Shown here one piece after another: positions 15,621 to 23,856 of a DNA stretch of 64,000 nt. The stretch covers positions 51,592 to 115,591 of the forward strand of contig CASEBV010000005.1 in NCBI GenBank assembly GCA_949286415.1, given 5' to 3'. The DNA is from an uncultured Bacteroidales bacterium. GTDB taxonomy: Bacteria > Bacteroidota > Bacteroidia > Bacteroidales > UBA932. The notes under the pieces are model-generated. The model did no database searches. It had not been told where the DNA came from and saw only the letters and a list, made by a program, of their open reading frames with translations. A program made the position numbers and the translations under genes. Positions within the stretch are counted from its first letter, which is position 1, and every line of letters begins with the position of its first letter.

Positions 15621-18600
15621 ATGGCTTCAATTATATTTTTTGATACTGAGACAGACCCGAAGACAGAAAAAATTCTGGATATCGGTGCGGTGAGGGATGA
15701 CGGGACATGGTTTCACAGGAATTCAATCCGCGATTTTTCCGGTTTCCTGCAGGGAACAGAATATGTCTGCGGGCATAATGTCCTGGCCCATGACATGAAA
15801 TATGTCGGTGATGCAATGAAATCCGCAGGGATAGCCGACACAAATGTCATTGACACATTGTATCTGTCTCCTCTGATGTTCCCGCGGAAGCCTTATCATA
15901 AACTCCTGAAAGACGACAAACTTCAGACGGATGAACTGAGCAATCCTCTGAATGACTCGGAAAAGGCCAGGGAACTCTTTGATTCCGAGTGCACGGCATT
16001 CAATGCCATTGATGAAGACCTGAAGGAAATCTATTGTTCTCTTTTGGAAAATACGGCGGAATTCGGTGCATTTTTCCGGTATGCCGGTTATCGCGGCCGC
16101 AGTGCCAGGGAATCAGGCTCGGTGGCTTTGTTCGTGAGAAGCCTGCAGAATATGTTCCGTCAGGACAATTCTGCAGAAACGGCCGACAAAATCATGAGAC
16201 GGTTCCGGGATGAGATATGCACCAATGCCGACATTGCCGGCATGGTCAGGAAATATCCGATAGCCCTGGCATATTGTCTGGCACTGATTGACGCACTGGA
16301 CAAGAGCCCGTCCGTCAAATCCGTGACACCTCCGTGGGTCCTGCACAATTTTCCTGAAGTCGAGCAGCTTATGTTCAGGCTCAGGAACAATCCGTGCATT
16401 GAAGGCTGTCCTTTCTGCAACAGGGCCTTTGACATACATGCCGGTCTTAAGGAGTGGTTCGGCTTCGGCTCTTTCCGGGAATACGGCGGAGTCCCTCTCC
16501 AGGAACAGGCCGTCAGGGCTGCCGTGGAGAACAAGTCCCTGCTCGCCGTTTTTCCGACCGGAGGAGGGAAATCCCTGACATTCCAGCTTCCCGCTCTGAT
16601 GGCGGGACGGCATACGGGAGGTCTTACAGTCGTCATTTCTCCGCTGCAGTCCCTGATGAAAGATCAGGTCGACAATCTTGAGAAAAAAGGCATAACCGAT
16701 GCCGTTACAATCAACGGCCTCCTTGATCCGATAGAACGTTCTAAGGCGGTGGAACGGGTTGAAGACGGCTCTGCTTCCCTGCTTTATATTTCTCCCGAAT
16801 CCTTGCGCTCAAGAAGCATCGAAAGACTGCTGCTCGGCAGGAAAATAGTCAGGTTCGTGATAGACGAGGCACATTGCTTTTCTTCGTGGGGACAGGACTT
16901 CCGGGTCGATTATCTTTATATCGCTGAATTCATCCGGAACCTGCAGCATAAGAAGCATCTTTCGGAAAGCATACCCGTATCCTGCTTTACGGCCACGGCG
17001 AAAGTCAAGGTCATTGAGGATATCAGTGCTTATTTCAGACGGGAACTTTCCCTGGAACTCATGCATTTTACGGCCAGTGCCTCGCGCCGCAACCTTCACT
17101 ATACTGTCCTTCCGGAAGAAAACGAAGAGGAGAAATACCGGACTCTCCGGAGACTTATAGAAGAAAGGGATTGTCCGACAATCGTATATGTCACCAGAAC
17201 AAGGAAAGCCGAGCAACTGGCAAAGAGACTTGCCGATGACGGCTTTATGGCCAGGGCCTTTCATGGAAAAATGGATTCGGACAGGAAGACGGCCAACCAG
17301 AATTCTTTCATGACCGGAGAAACAAGGATAATGGTCGCCACATCTGCTTTCGGGATGGGGGTGGACAAGAGTGATGTCGGTCTCGTCGTACATTATCAGA
17401 TCTCGGATTCCCTTGAGAACTATGTCCAGGAAGCGGGCCGGGCCGGCCGTGATGAGCATATTGATGCAGACTGCTATGTCCTTTACAATGAGGAAGACCT
17501 TTCCCGGCATTTCATACTGTTGAACCAGACGAAACTCACCATAAAGGAGATACGGCAGGTATGGAAGGCTGTGAAGGATATCACAAGGACACGCGCCAAA
17601 GTCTCGAATTCCGCTCTTGAAATCGCAAGGAAGGCAGGCTGGGATGATGGCGTCGCCGACATCGAGACCCGTGTCAAGACGGCAATCGCATCTCTGGAGC
17701 AGGCCGGATATCTGAGGCGCGGACAGAATATCCCGAGGGTTTTCGCCACAGGTATCCTTGCCCGCACTGCCCAGGAGGCGATTGACAGGATAGAACGGTC
17801 CGGCAGATTTGACGACAAGGAGAGAACCCGGGCCGTCAGGATAATCAAGAGCCTCATATCCAGCCGGAGCATAAAAAAGGCCCAGGGAGAAGAAGCCGAG
17901 TCCCGCGTAGATTACATCAGTGACCATCTCGGCATCAGCAAAGAAAATGTAATTCACATAATCAATCTGCTCCGTGAAGAGAAAATCCTTGCGGATTCTA
18001 AAGACCTGACTGCATATATCGGCAAGGACGACACTCAGAACAAGTCCCGGAATATTGTCAGAAAATTCAATGAGACTGAACTTTTTCTGGCGGAACATAT
18101 TCCTGACGGCCATTCATCGGTTGACCTGAAGGAACTCAACGCGCTTGCGGAGACTTCCGGACATTCCTCTGTTGACCTTGAGCGGATGAAGACTGTCCTT
18201 AATTTCTGGGCGGTCAAGAACTGGATAAGAAAGCGTTGCAGGGACAAAAATCACCTGGAGGTCAGCCGTCTTGTCCCAAAGGATCTTTTTGTGGAAAGAA
18301 TCAGGGCGAGGCAGGCTCTGGCAGCATATATCATAAATTATCTGTATGAACACTCGGAGTCCAGGCCGCAGGGATATGTGGAGTTTTCTGTCCTTGAACT
18401 CAAGGAGTCATACGAAAATTCGATACTATCATCACAGGTTGCCGCCGAAGACATCGAAGACGCACTTTTCTATCTGTCAAGGATAGGCGCAATCAGCATT
18501 GAAGGCGGTTTCATGGTCATCTATAATGCACTTTCGATAGAAAGGCTGGAAAAGGACAATCACATAAGGTACAAGGCCGAGGATTACCAGAAACTGAGTG

Positions 18601-20549
18601 AGTTCTATAAAAACAAGATGCAGCAGATTCATATTGTCGGTGAATATGCCAGGAAGATGCTTGAGGACTATGATGCTGCGCTGAAGTTCGTGGAGGATTA
18701 TTTCAGTCTGAATTATCCTGACTTCCTCAACAGATATTTCAACGGCAGGAAAGATGAGATTTCAGTGAATATGACTCCGGCCAAATTCCGCCGGCTTTTC
18801 GGCGAATTGACCCCGTCTCAGCTGAGTGTCGTCAGGGACAGGGATTCACGGTGTATAGTTGTGGCCGCCGGCCCGGGCAGCGGCAAGACGAGGGTGCTTG
18901 TGCACAAACTTGCTTCGCTGCTTCTGATGGAGGATGTCAAGCATGAGCAGCTTCTGATGCTTACATTTTCACGGGCAGCGGCGACGGAGTTCCGGCAGCG
19001 GCTGCATGACCTGATAGGAAATGCCGTGTCTTTTGTCGAAATAAGGACTTTCCATTCATATTGCTTTGATCTGTTGGGGAAGATAGGCAGCATTGAGGAA
19101 TCAAAGTCAATCGTGAGGATCGCCGTTGAAAAGATTCTTGCCGGAGAGGTGGATGCGAGCCGGATTACGAAGACTGTGCTGGTCATAGACGAGGCCCAGG
19201 ACATGGATGCGGACGAATACCGCCTTGTCAGGGTCCTGATGGAAAAGAATGAGGACATGCGTGTGATTGCCGTGGGGGATGATGACCAGAACATCTACGC
19301 ATTCCGCGGCTCGAGTTCAGAGTATATGGAGGACCTTCTCCGGACGGACGGGGCCAGGAAATATGAGCTTGTGGAAAATTTCCGCAGCAGGAACAATCTC
19401 GTCTCGTTCGCAAACGCCTTTGCGGAAAGTATCACCCATAGAATCAAGACCTTCCCCGTAGTGCCTGTGAAAAAAGAGGACGGAAGAATAGAGATAACTT
19501 CATATTCCTGCAGTAATCTTGTGGAACCGCTGGTCTCTGACATAACGGGCAAAGGGCTGTCCGGCACCACGGCGGTTCTGACAAAGGACAACGAAGAGGC
19601 GCTTGTGATAGCCGGCATTCTCCGGAGACAGGGGTATCCTGCGCAGCTTATCCGTTCTGATTCCGGTTTCTGGCTGTCAAAATTGTCTGAAATCAGATTT
19701 TTTCAGGAGCGCATCGGCTTCAGGGAAGAAGGGGCAGTCGTCCCATGGGAGAAATGGCAGGAGGCGAAGACCCTCCTCAAGTTTGGATTCTCCCGCAGCA
19801 GATTGCTGGGCACATGTCTGGACATATTGGCCGACTTTGAGGCCGTATGTCCGGATTCATCGGATACCCCCGGAGAAAAAGTCATTTACAAGACGGATTT
19901 CGACATGTTTCTCAAGGAATCTTCCTTTGAGGATTTTGTCCGCTGCAGCACAGACGCCGTGACTGTCTCGACTATGCATAAGGTGAAGGGGATGGAGTTT
20001 GACAATGTGTTTCTGATGCTGGACAATTTCATCTGCACCGATGACGAGAAACGCCGCCAGCTGTATGTCGCCCTTACCCGTGCCAGAAACAATCTGTATA
20101 TTCACGACAACACCGGCATTTTCCGGAGAATTTCTGTCCGGAATACGGTTCTCCAAAATGATTCCCGGCAGTATGGAATGCCTCCGGAAACGGTTCTCCA
20201 GCTTGGTCTGAAAGATGTCTGGCTGGATGACTTTGTTCGCCGCCAGGATATCATAGCTGATTTTATGAGTGGAGATGCACTTTATTTCAGACCGTCTGAC
20301 CCTGGACAGGACTCTCCACATGACTGCAGCGGGAATATTGTCCCTCAGAAACTGCTTCTGGCCGACAGCCGCGGGCTGACAGTTCTTCAGTCCTCCAAAG
20401 GTTTTATGGAGAAATATGAAAAACTCGTCAGTGCGGGCTATCGGCCGGAAGCGGCAGAAGTCAATATGGTCGTCTGGTGGAAAAATGACAGGATGAAAGA
20501 CGAAGTCAAAGTCCTTCTTCCGACACTTTATTTCAGATACTCCCTGTAG
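15621..20549 (+). CDS. Exonuclease-RecQ-UvrD fusion helicase
   Basis: A 1642-residue protein joining three DNA-repair activities. Residues 1-150 resemble a DnaQ-type 3'-5' exonuclease (FFDTETDP with Asp8 and Glu10; GHNVLAHD with Asp58), although the last motif reads AFNAIDED without the usual His. Residues about 300-800 are a RecQ helicase: Walker A FPTGGGKSLTF near 312, DEAH box VIDEAHCFSSW near 415, GMGVDKSDVGLVVHYQ and QEAGRAGRD. Residues about 1060-1500 are a UvrD/Rep SF1 helicase: AAGPGSGKTRV near 1083, VIDEAQDMDADE near 1189, VGDDDQNIYAFRG, MHKVKGMEFDNV, YVALTRARNN. The middle 250 residues look helical and may be winged-helix modules. The two motors belong to different superfamilies yet both move 3'-5' in known members. 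The stop overlaps the convergent esterase gene by 22 bp. No partner genes are evident. Confidence 0.92.
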   Translation: MASIIFFDTETDPKTEKILDIGAVRDDGTWFHRNSIRDFSGFLQGTEYVCGHNVLAHDMKYVGDAMKSAGIADTNVIDTLYLSPLMFPRKPYHKLLKDDKLQTDELSNPLNDSEKARELFDSECTAFNAIDEDLKEIYCSLLENTAEFGAFFRYAGYRGRSARESGSVALFVRSLQNMFRQDNSAETADKIMRRFRDEICTNADIAGMVRKYPIALAYCLALIDALDKSPSVKSVTPPWVLHNFPEVEQLMFRLRNNPCIEGCPFCNRAFDIHAGLKEWFGFGSFREYGGVPLQEQAVRAAVENKSLLAVFPTGGGKSLTFQLPALMAGRHTGGLTVVISPLQSLMKDQVDNLEKKGITDAVTINGLLDPIERSKAVERVEDGSASLLYISPESLRSRSIERLLLGRKIVRFVIDEAHCFSSWGQDFRVDYLYIAEFIRNLQHKKHLSESIPVSCFTATAKVKVIEDISAYFRRELSLELMHFTASASRRNLHYTVLPEENEEEKYRTLRRLIEERDCPTIVYVTRTRKAEQLAKRLADDGFMARAFHGKMDSDRKTANQNSFMTGETRIMVATSAFGMGVDKSDVGLVVHYQISDSLENYVQEAGRAGRDEHIDADCYVLYNEEDLSRHFILLNQTKLTIKEIRQVWKAVKDITRTRAKVSNSALEIARKAGWDDGVADIETRVKTAIASLEQAGYLRRGQNIPRVFATGILARTAQEAIDRIERSGRFDDKERTRAVRIIKSLISSRSIKKAQGEEAESRVDYISDHLGISKENVIHIINLLREEKILADSKDLTAYIGKDDTQNKSRNIVRKFNETELFLAEHIPDGHSSVDLKELNALAETSGHSSVDLERMKTVLNFWAVKNWIRKRCRDKNHLEVSRLVPKDLFVERIRARQALAAYIINYLYEHSESRPQGYVEFSVLELKESYENSILSSQVAAEDIEDALFYLSRIGAISIEGGFMVIYNALSIERLEKDNHIRYKAEDYQKLSEFYKNKMQQIHIVGEYARKMLEDYDAALKFVEDYFSLNYPDFLNRYFNGRKDEISVNMTPAKFRRLFGELTPSQLSVVRDRDSRCIVVAAGPGSGKTRVLVHKLASLLLMEDVKHEQLLMLTFSRAAATEFRQRLHDLIGNAVSFVEIRTFHSYCFDLLGKIGSIEESKSIVRIAVEKILAGEVDASRITKTVLVIDEAQDMDADEYRLVRVLMEKNEDMRVIAVGDDDQNIYAFRGSSSEYMEDLLRTDGARKYELVENFRSRNNLVSFANAFAESITHRIKTFPVVPVKKEDGRIEITSYSCSNLVEPLVSDITGKGLSGTTAVLTKDNEEALVIAGILRRQGYPAQLIRSDSGFWLSKLSEIRFFQERIGFREEGAVVPWEKWQEAKTLLKFGFSRSRLLGTCLDILADFEAVCPDSSDTPGEKVIYKTDFDMFLKESSFEDFVRCSTDAVTVSTMHKVKGMEFDNVFLMLDNFICTDDEKRRQLYVALTRARNNLYIHDNTGIFRRISVRNTVLQNDSRQYGMPPETVLQLGLKDVWLDDFVRRQDIIADFMSGDALYFRPSDPGQDSPHDCSGNIVPQKLLLADSRGLTVLQSSKGFMEKYEKLVSAGYRPEAAEVNMVVWWKNDRMKDEVKVLLPTLYFRYSL

Positions 20550-21601
20550 AAGGCCTCGATTCTGTCGAACGGGATCACATCAGTGTGGTCATACAGGTCC
20601 GTATGCACGGCTCCGGGGACGATGAGGAGTTCCTTGTTGTCACCCTTCAGCTCCCTGAAGGTCTCTTCGCTGAAATAGCGGGAATGCGCCTTCTCTCCAT
20701 GCACAAGGAGGACGGCACTGCGGATTTCATCGGCGTATGCAAGTATCGGCATGTTGATCATGGACAATACGGCAGTGGTGTTGAAGCCCTCGTTGGAGCC
20801 GAGCGAGCGTGCATGATAGCCTCTTTCAGTCTTGTAGAAATCCACATAGTCCTTGATGAACTGCGGCGCGTCTTCCGGTGCCTTTTCAGGATTGCCGCCT
20901 GCATGGGCATATGTCCCCTTCCTGTAGTCTTCCGTACGCTGTGCATTGAGCCGTTTCTTCATCTCGTGGCGTGCATCGGCATTGTCATCGGCATCGAAAT
21001 ATCCTTTGGCAGAAACTCTTGTCATGTCATACATTGTCACTGCCACTGTTGCCTTGATGCGGGTGTCCATTGCAGCAGCATTCACGGCAAAGCCTCCGAA
21101 GCCGCATACTCCGAGTATGCCTATGCGTTCAGGGTCTACATCCGGCCTTGTCGCCAGATAGTCCACTGCAGCGCAGAAGTCCTCGGTGTTGATGTCCGGT
21201 GAAGACACTCCGCGGGGCTCTCCGCCGCTTTCTCCCGTGAATGACGGGTCAAATGCGATGGTCAGGAATCCTCTTTCCGCCAATGTCTGTGCATAAAGCC
21301 CTGACACCTGCTCCTTCACTGCTCCGTAAGGGCCGCTCATCGCGATTGCCGGGAGCTTTCCGGAGGCATTCTCCGGAACATAGAGGTCGGCGGCGAGAGT
21401 CACGCCGTAGCGGTTGTGGAAGGTCACCTTGCTGTGGCTGACCTTGTCGCTCTGGGGGAACACTTTGTCCCACTCCTGAGTCAGATTCAGTTTTTCTTCC
21501 ATGAATTTATCGTTTTGACTTTCCTGTGTCTGCCTCTCGCAGCATCCTGCCGCAGAGACGGCAGCCAGCATGATTGCAACTGTTTTTCCAAATGTTTTCA
21601 T
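20528..21601 (-). CDS. Alpha/beta hydrolase lipoprotein (dienelactone hydrolase-like)
   Basis: A 357-residue secreted hydrolase with a lipobox signal (VAIMLAAVSAAGCC), so it is probably attached to the cell envelope. The fold is shown by the oxyanion segment AIAMSGPYG, FDPSFTGESGG, the nucleophile elbow GILGVCGFGG with Cys166 in place of Ser, and the late Asp/His region (LLVHGEKAHSRYF and VPGAVHTDLYD, His in GAVH). Cys at the elbow is typical of dienelactone-hydrolase relatives of the YcjY-like group. Substrate unknown; esters or lactones are likely. It converges with the RecQ fusion gene, overlapping it by 22 bp. Confidence 0.85.
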   Translation of the reverse strand: MKTFGKTVAIMLAAVSAAGCCERQTQESQNDKFMEEKLNLTQEWDKVFPQSDKVSHSKVTFHNRYGVTLAADLYVPENASGKLPAIAMSGPYGAVKEQVSGLYAQTLAERGFLTIAFDPSFTGESGGEPRGVSSPDINTEDFCAAVDYLATRPDVDPERIGILGVCGFGGFAVNAAAMDTRIKATVAVTMYDMTRVSAKGYFDADDNADARHEMKKRLNAQRTEDYRKGTYAHAGGNPEKAPEDAPQFIKDYVDFYKTERGYHARSLGSNEGFNTTAVLSMINMPILAYADEIRSAVLLVHGEKAHSRYFSEETFRELKGDNKELLIVPGAVHTDLYDHTDVIPFDRIEAFYREYLK

Positions 21602-21685
21602 CGTAGAGCGGATTAAGTGAAAAATGACTTTGCAAAAGTATCATCAAAATTCCGCCCGGAAGATACCCCGATGCATGGAAGATGT

Positions 21686-21711
21686 ACCGGAATTACTGAA
21701 AATAGACTTAT
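21686..21711 (+). repeat. 26-nt direct repeat, left copy
   Basis: The 26 nt starting ACCGGAATTACTG and ending TAGACTTAT are identical to 23787-23812 in the same orientation; similarity stops at both ends. The pair brackets a 2.1-kb segment of lower GC containing an RNA candidate and two envelope genes. Confidence 0.85.
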
Positions 21712-21745
21712 TGCGCTTTGTTTCTCATGGCAATTATAAATAAAC

Positions 21746-21775
21746 TTGCATTGCTCTCGGCTTTTCGTATATTTG
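21746..21775 (+). promoter_or_regulatory. Bacteroidota-type promoter of the RNA candidate
   Basis: TTG (21746-21748) and TATATTTG (21768-21775) are separated by 19 bp, the preferred spacing. Transcription would start near 21782. The next gene begins about 300 bp on, after a terminator, so this promoter appears to serve a short transcript. Confidence 0.65.
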
Positions 21776-21781
21776 CATATC

Positions 21782-21945
21782 ATAAAACGGTGATTGCTTA
21801 TGAAACATTAGAGAATATTCAATACTGATACTATAAACAGGAAAAAGCGTTTTTAGCATTATTCTTTCTATCTGAAAGTTTGGCGACTTACAAGTTCCGA
21901 AATGAATCAATGCAAAAATGCTCACGCACATAGCGTGGGCTTTTT
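21782..21945 (+). ncRNA. Candidate small RNA, possibly Bacteroidales-1 (6S-like)
   Basis: About 164 nt lie between a good promoter and a good intrinsic terminator and hold no credible ORF. Segments such as CTGAAAGTTTGGCGACTTAC and the terminal CTCACGCACATAGCGTGGGC look familiar from a conserved intergenic RNA of Bacteroidales; the Bacteroidales-1 motif is described as promoter- and terminator-bounded and has been linked to 6S RNA. That identification is from memory and not proven here. The rest of the 477-bp gap between the esterase and the next gene shows nothing more. Confidence 0.5.
21920..21945 (+). terminator. Rho-independent terminator of the RNA candidate
   Basis: GCTCACGC (21920-21927) pairs with GCGTGGGC (21933-21940) with one G.U pair and a 5-nt loop, followed by five T (21941-21945). 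Confidence 0.8.
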
Positions 21946-22078
21946 GGCTATTTTATCGGAACGGGTTACGCCAAACACCCCAGATAGTAAAATTCCCAAA
22001 AAGTACCGCGCTTTTTTTGTGTCAGTATTTTATTGACGGAGGTACTGTGGGAAATGAAGATTTAACTGAAAAAACGAA

Positions 22079-22633
22079 ATGAAATTAAGTTTACTTCCCA
22101 AAATTATGTTGCCGTGCATGCTCTTGTGTATGGCTTTGAATCTTGATGCCCAAAGCAAAAGTAACCTGATTCCTACTACAGCCGTAAGTAACATGCCGAC
22201 AGTAACAATTAAGGATATGAGTCTCGAGAGGAAAGATTTTGTCATCCTTAAATCAATTTCTGCTTCTGCCGTAGTCAATTCTGACAATAAGAGATCCGGA
22301 AGAACGATATATGAGGAAAACGGTGAGTTCAAACTGGTCTATGACATTGTCAGATATGACGGAGTCCGGTATCTGGAATATGATACCTGCGAAGGGGTCA
22401 TACGTCTCGGATATTTGGGCAGCACGAATATCTATAACTCTGACTCTTATTTTATACCCGCTGAAGAGATAGTCCGCAGACTTGCTTTGTACAGGCTGAT
22501 AAGTCTTGCAAAAGAATACGGCGCAGATGCATTGTTTGAACCGACTATCACTACATCGGCGACATCGGAGAAAAAGACCCTCCGCTATAAATCTGAGGCA
22601 ACAGCCAAACTGATAAAAATAATAAATAATTAA
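22079..22633 (+). CDS. Secreted protein of unknown function
   Basis: A 184-residue protein with a signal peptide (IMLPCMLLCMALNLDAQ), so periplasmic or outer-membrane associated. The mature part ends with GADALFEPTITTSA... ATAKLIKI, a pattern seen in small Bacteroidota lipoproteins in which YGAD-x-hydrophobic marks a conserved core; I cannot name the family. It is 18 bp from the next envelope gene, so the two are co-transcribed. Base composition is lower in GC than the flanking genes, and both lie inside the segment bounded by 26-nt repeats. Confidence 0.75.
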   Translation: MKLSLLPKIMLPCMLLCMALNLDAQSKSNLIPTTAVSNMPTVTIKDMSLERKDFVILKSISASAVVNSDNKRSGRTIYEENGEFKLVYDIVRYDGVRYLEYDTCEGVIRLGYLGSTNIYNSDSYFIPAEEIVRRLALYRLISLAKEYGADALFEPTITTSATSEKKTLRYKSEATAKLIKIINN

Positions 22634-22651
22634 TCTGGAGATAAATCTGCT

Positions 22652-23623
22652 ATGAAAAAAATATTATTATGTCTATTGGCAATCGTCATGCTGTCTTCAT
22701 GTGGAATAATGAACGAGGTAATGAAGAAAAGGCAGTCAGGACCTCAGACATATACATTGCCGTTGGTTATGAATGAAATGCCTGCATCTGACATTTACAT
22801 TGATTTGGATTATGGTATCCGGCTCAATGTCGTTGACAAAAGAGCTCAGCAGTCTGTGCTGAACAGATATGAGACCAATTCATTCAATGGACAACGCCCG
22901 GAGATGTCAACATATCCTGATGTGTTGTCATTTGTTTCCGAGAGCATGAAAAAGTATATGGAAACGATGGGATTTGATTTGAATGCGGATATCAATACGG
23001 ATTATCTTCTTCAAGTCGAAATAACTGAATATCACCTCAGTTATCTTTCAGGTATGGGCTGGATGAGTACTGTTTGCTTTGATCTGCAGGTATATGATGA
23101 AAACCGTAAGCTTGTATATCCAAGAACCACAGTAACTGGGCGGTCATCTGTCACCGCCAGCCCTGATAATGATGTGGCAAGTGCGGCAAAATCCCTGAAT
23201 GATTCATATGTTACAGCATTAAAAAGTATAGATTGGGACAGAATCGCTTATTTCCTCAAGAGGGCGGACTCTCCGTCGCAAGAGAAAAATAAACAAGTTT
23301 CCGGCAGTGGAGATACGGCTCTGGAGCATACGGTTATCCGTTGGTATGTTGATTCCGCACCAAAAGGGGCTGATGTATTCTGGAGAGTGGTCTCGTCGAC
23401 CCCTGACGTCAAGAATACCAATCAGTCGTATTTGGGTACCACGCCATATGAAAGCACGGAGACATTTGATATCAAGGGCTTGACATTCAATAATTCCGGC
23501 GATGTGCAGATTGAGATTTCCTGTGAAAAGGCAGGATATGCCGTTCAAAAGAAGCGGTTTAACCTGAGACAGGCTATTGAGCAGAAGGAAATATCAACCA
23601 AATTCAATCTCGTAGAAGAATAA
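22652..23623 (+). CDS. Envelope lipoprotein with YajG/PEGA-like parts
   Basis: A 323-residue lipoprotein: the lipobox LLCLLAIVMLSSCG puts Cys17 at the mature N-terminus. Residues 45-200 (DIYIDLDYGIRLNVVDKRAQ..., YLLQVEITEYHLSYL) resemble YajG-like periplasmic lipoproteins. The C-terminal 95 residues (IRWYVDSAPKGADVFWRV ... SYLGTTPYESTETF ... KKRFNLR) resemble a PEGA-type surface-layer/carbohydrate-binding beta module. Function unknown; the preceding secreted protein is a probable partner. Confidence 0.72.
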   Translation: MKKILLCLLAIVMLSSCGIMNEVMKKRQSGPQTYTLPLVMNEMPASDIYIDLDYGIRLNVVDKRAQQSVLNRYETNSFNGQRPEMSTYPDVLSFVSESMKKYMETMGFDLNADINTDYLLQVEITEYHLSYLSGMGWMSTVCFDLQVYDENRKLVYPRTTVTGRSSVTASPDNDVASAAKSLNDSYVTALKSIDWDRIAYFLKRADSPSQEKNKQVSGSGDTALEHTVIRWYVDSAPKGADVFWRVVSSTPDVKNTNQSYLGTTPYESTETFDIKGLTFNNSGDVQIEISCEKAGYAVQKKRFNLRQAIEQKEISTKFNLVEE

Positions 23624-23786
23624 TCACTCAATACAGGACTGCCTGACCTTTCCTGAAAGCAGGCGGATGCGATGACATGGGGCAGAGGATATAGACTCTG
23701 TCCTATGTTGTCTAATGGCATGTGGCTGACATAATCAGATTGTCGGTGCCTTGGCAAGAAAACTTGGCAAGAGAGCCCTGCCGGCC

Positions 23787-23812
23787 ACCGGAATTACTGA
23801 AAATAGACTTAT
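23787..23812 (+). repeat. 26-nt direct repeat, right copy
   Basis: Identical to 21686-21711. Here it runs directly into TATATTTG (23810-23817), the -7-like box of a possible promoter for the helicase gene; a matching TTG box is not evident. Confidence 0.85.
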
Positions 23813-23856
23813 ATTTGCATGAGGCACATCGGGGGTGGCATTGACATGAGGACTAT

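Noticed and set aside
16809..18113. Antisense reading frame of 434 codons opposite the RecQ part
   Set aside because: No recognisable motif; it follows codon bias of the opposite strand, where the helicase motifs are intact.
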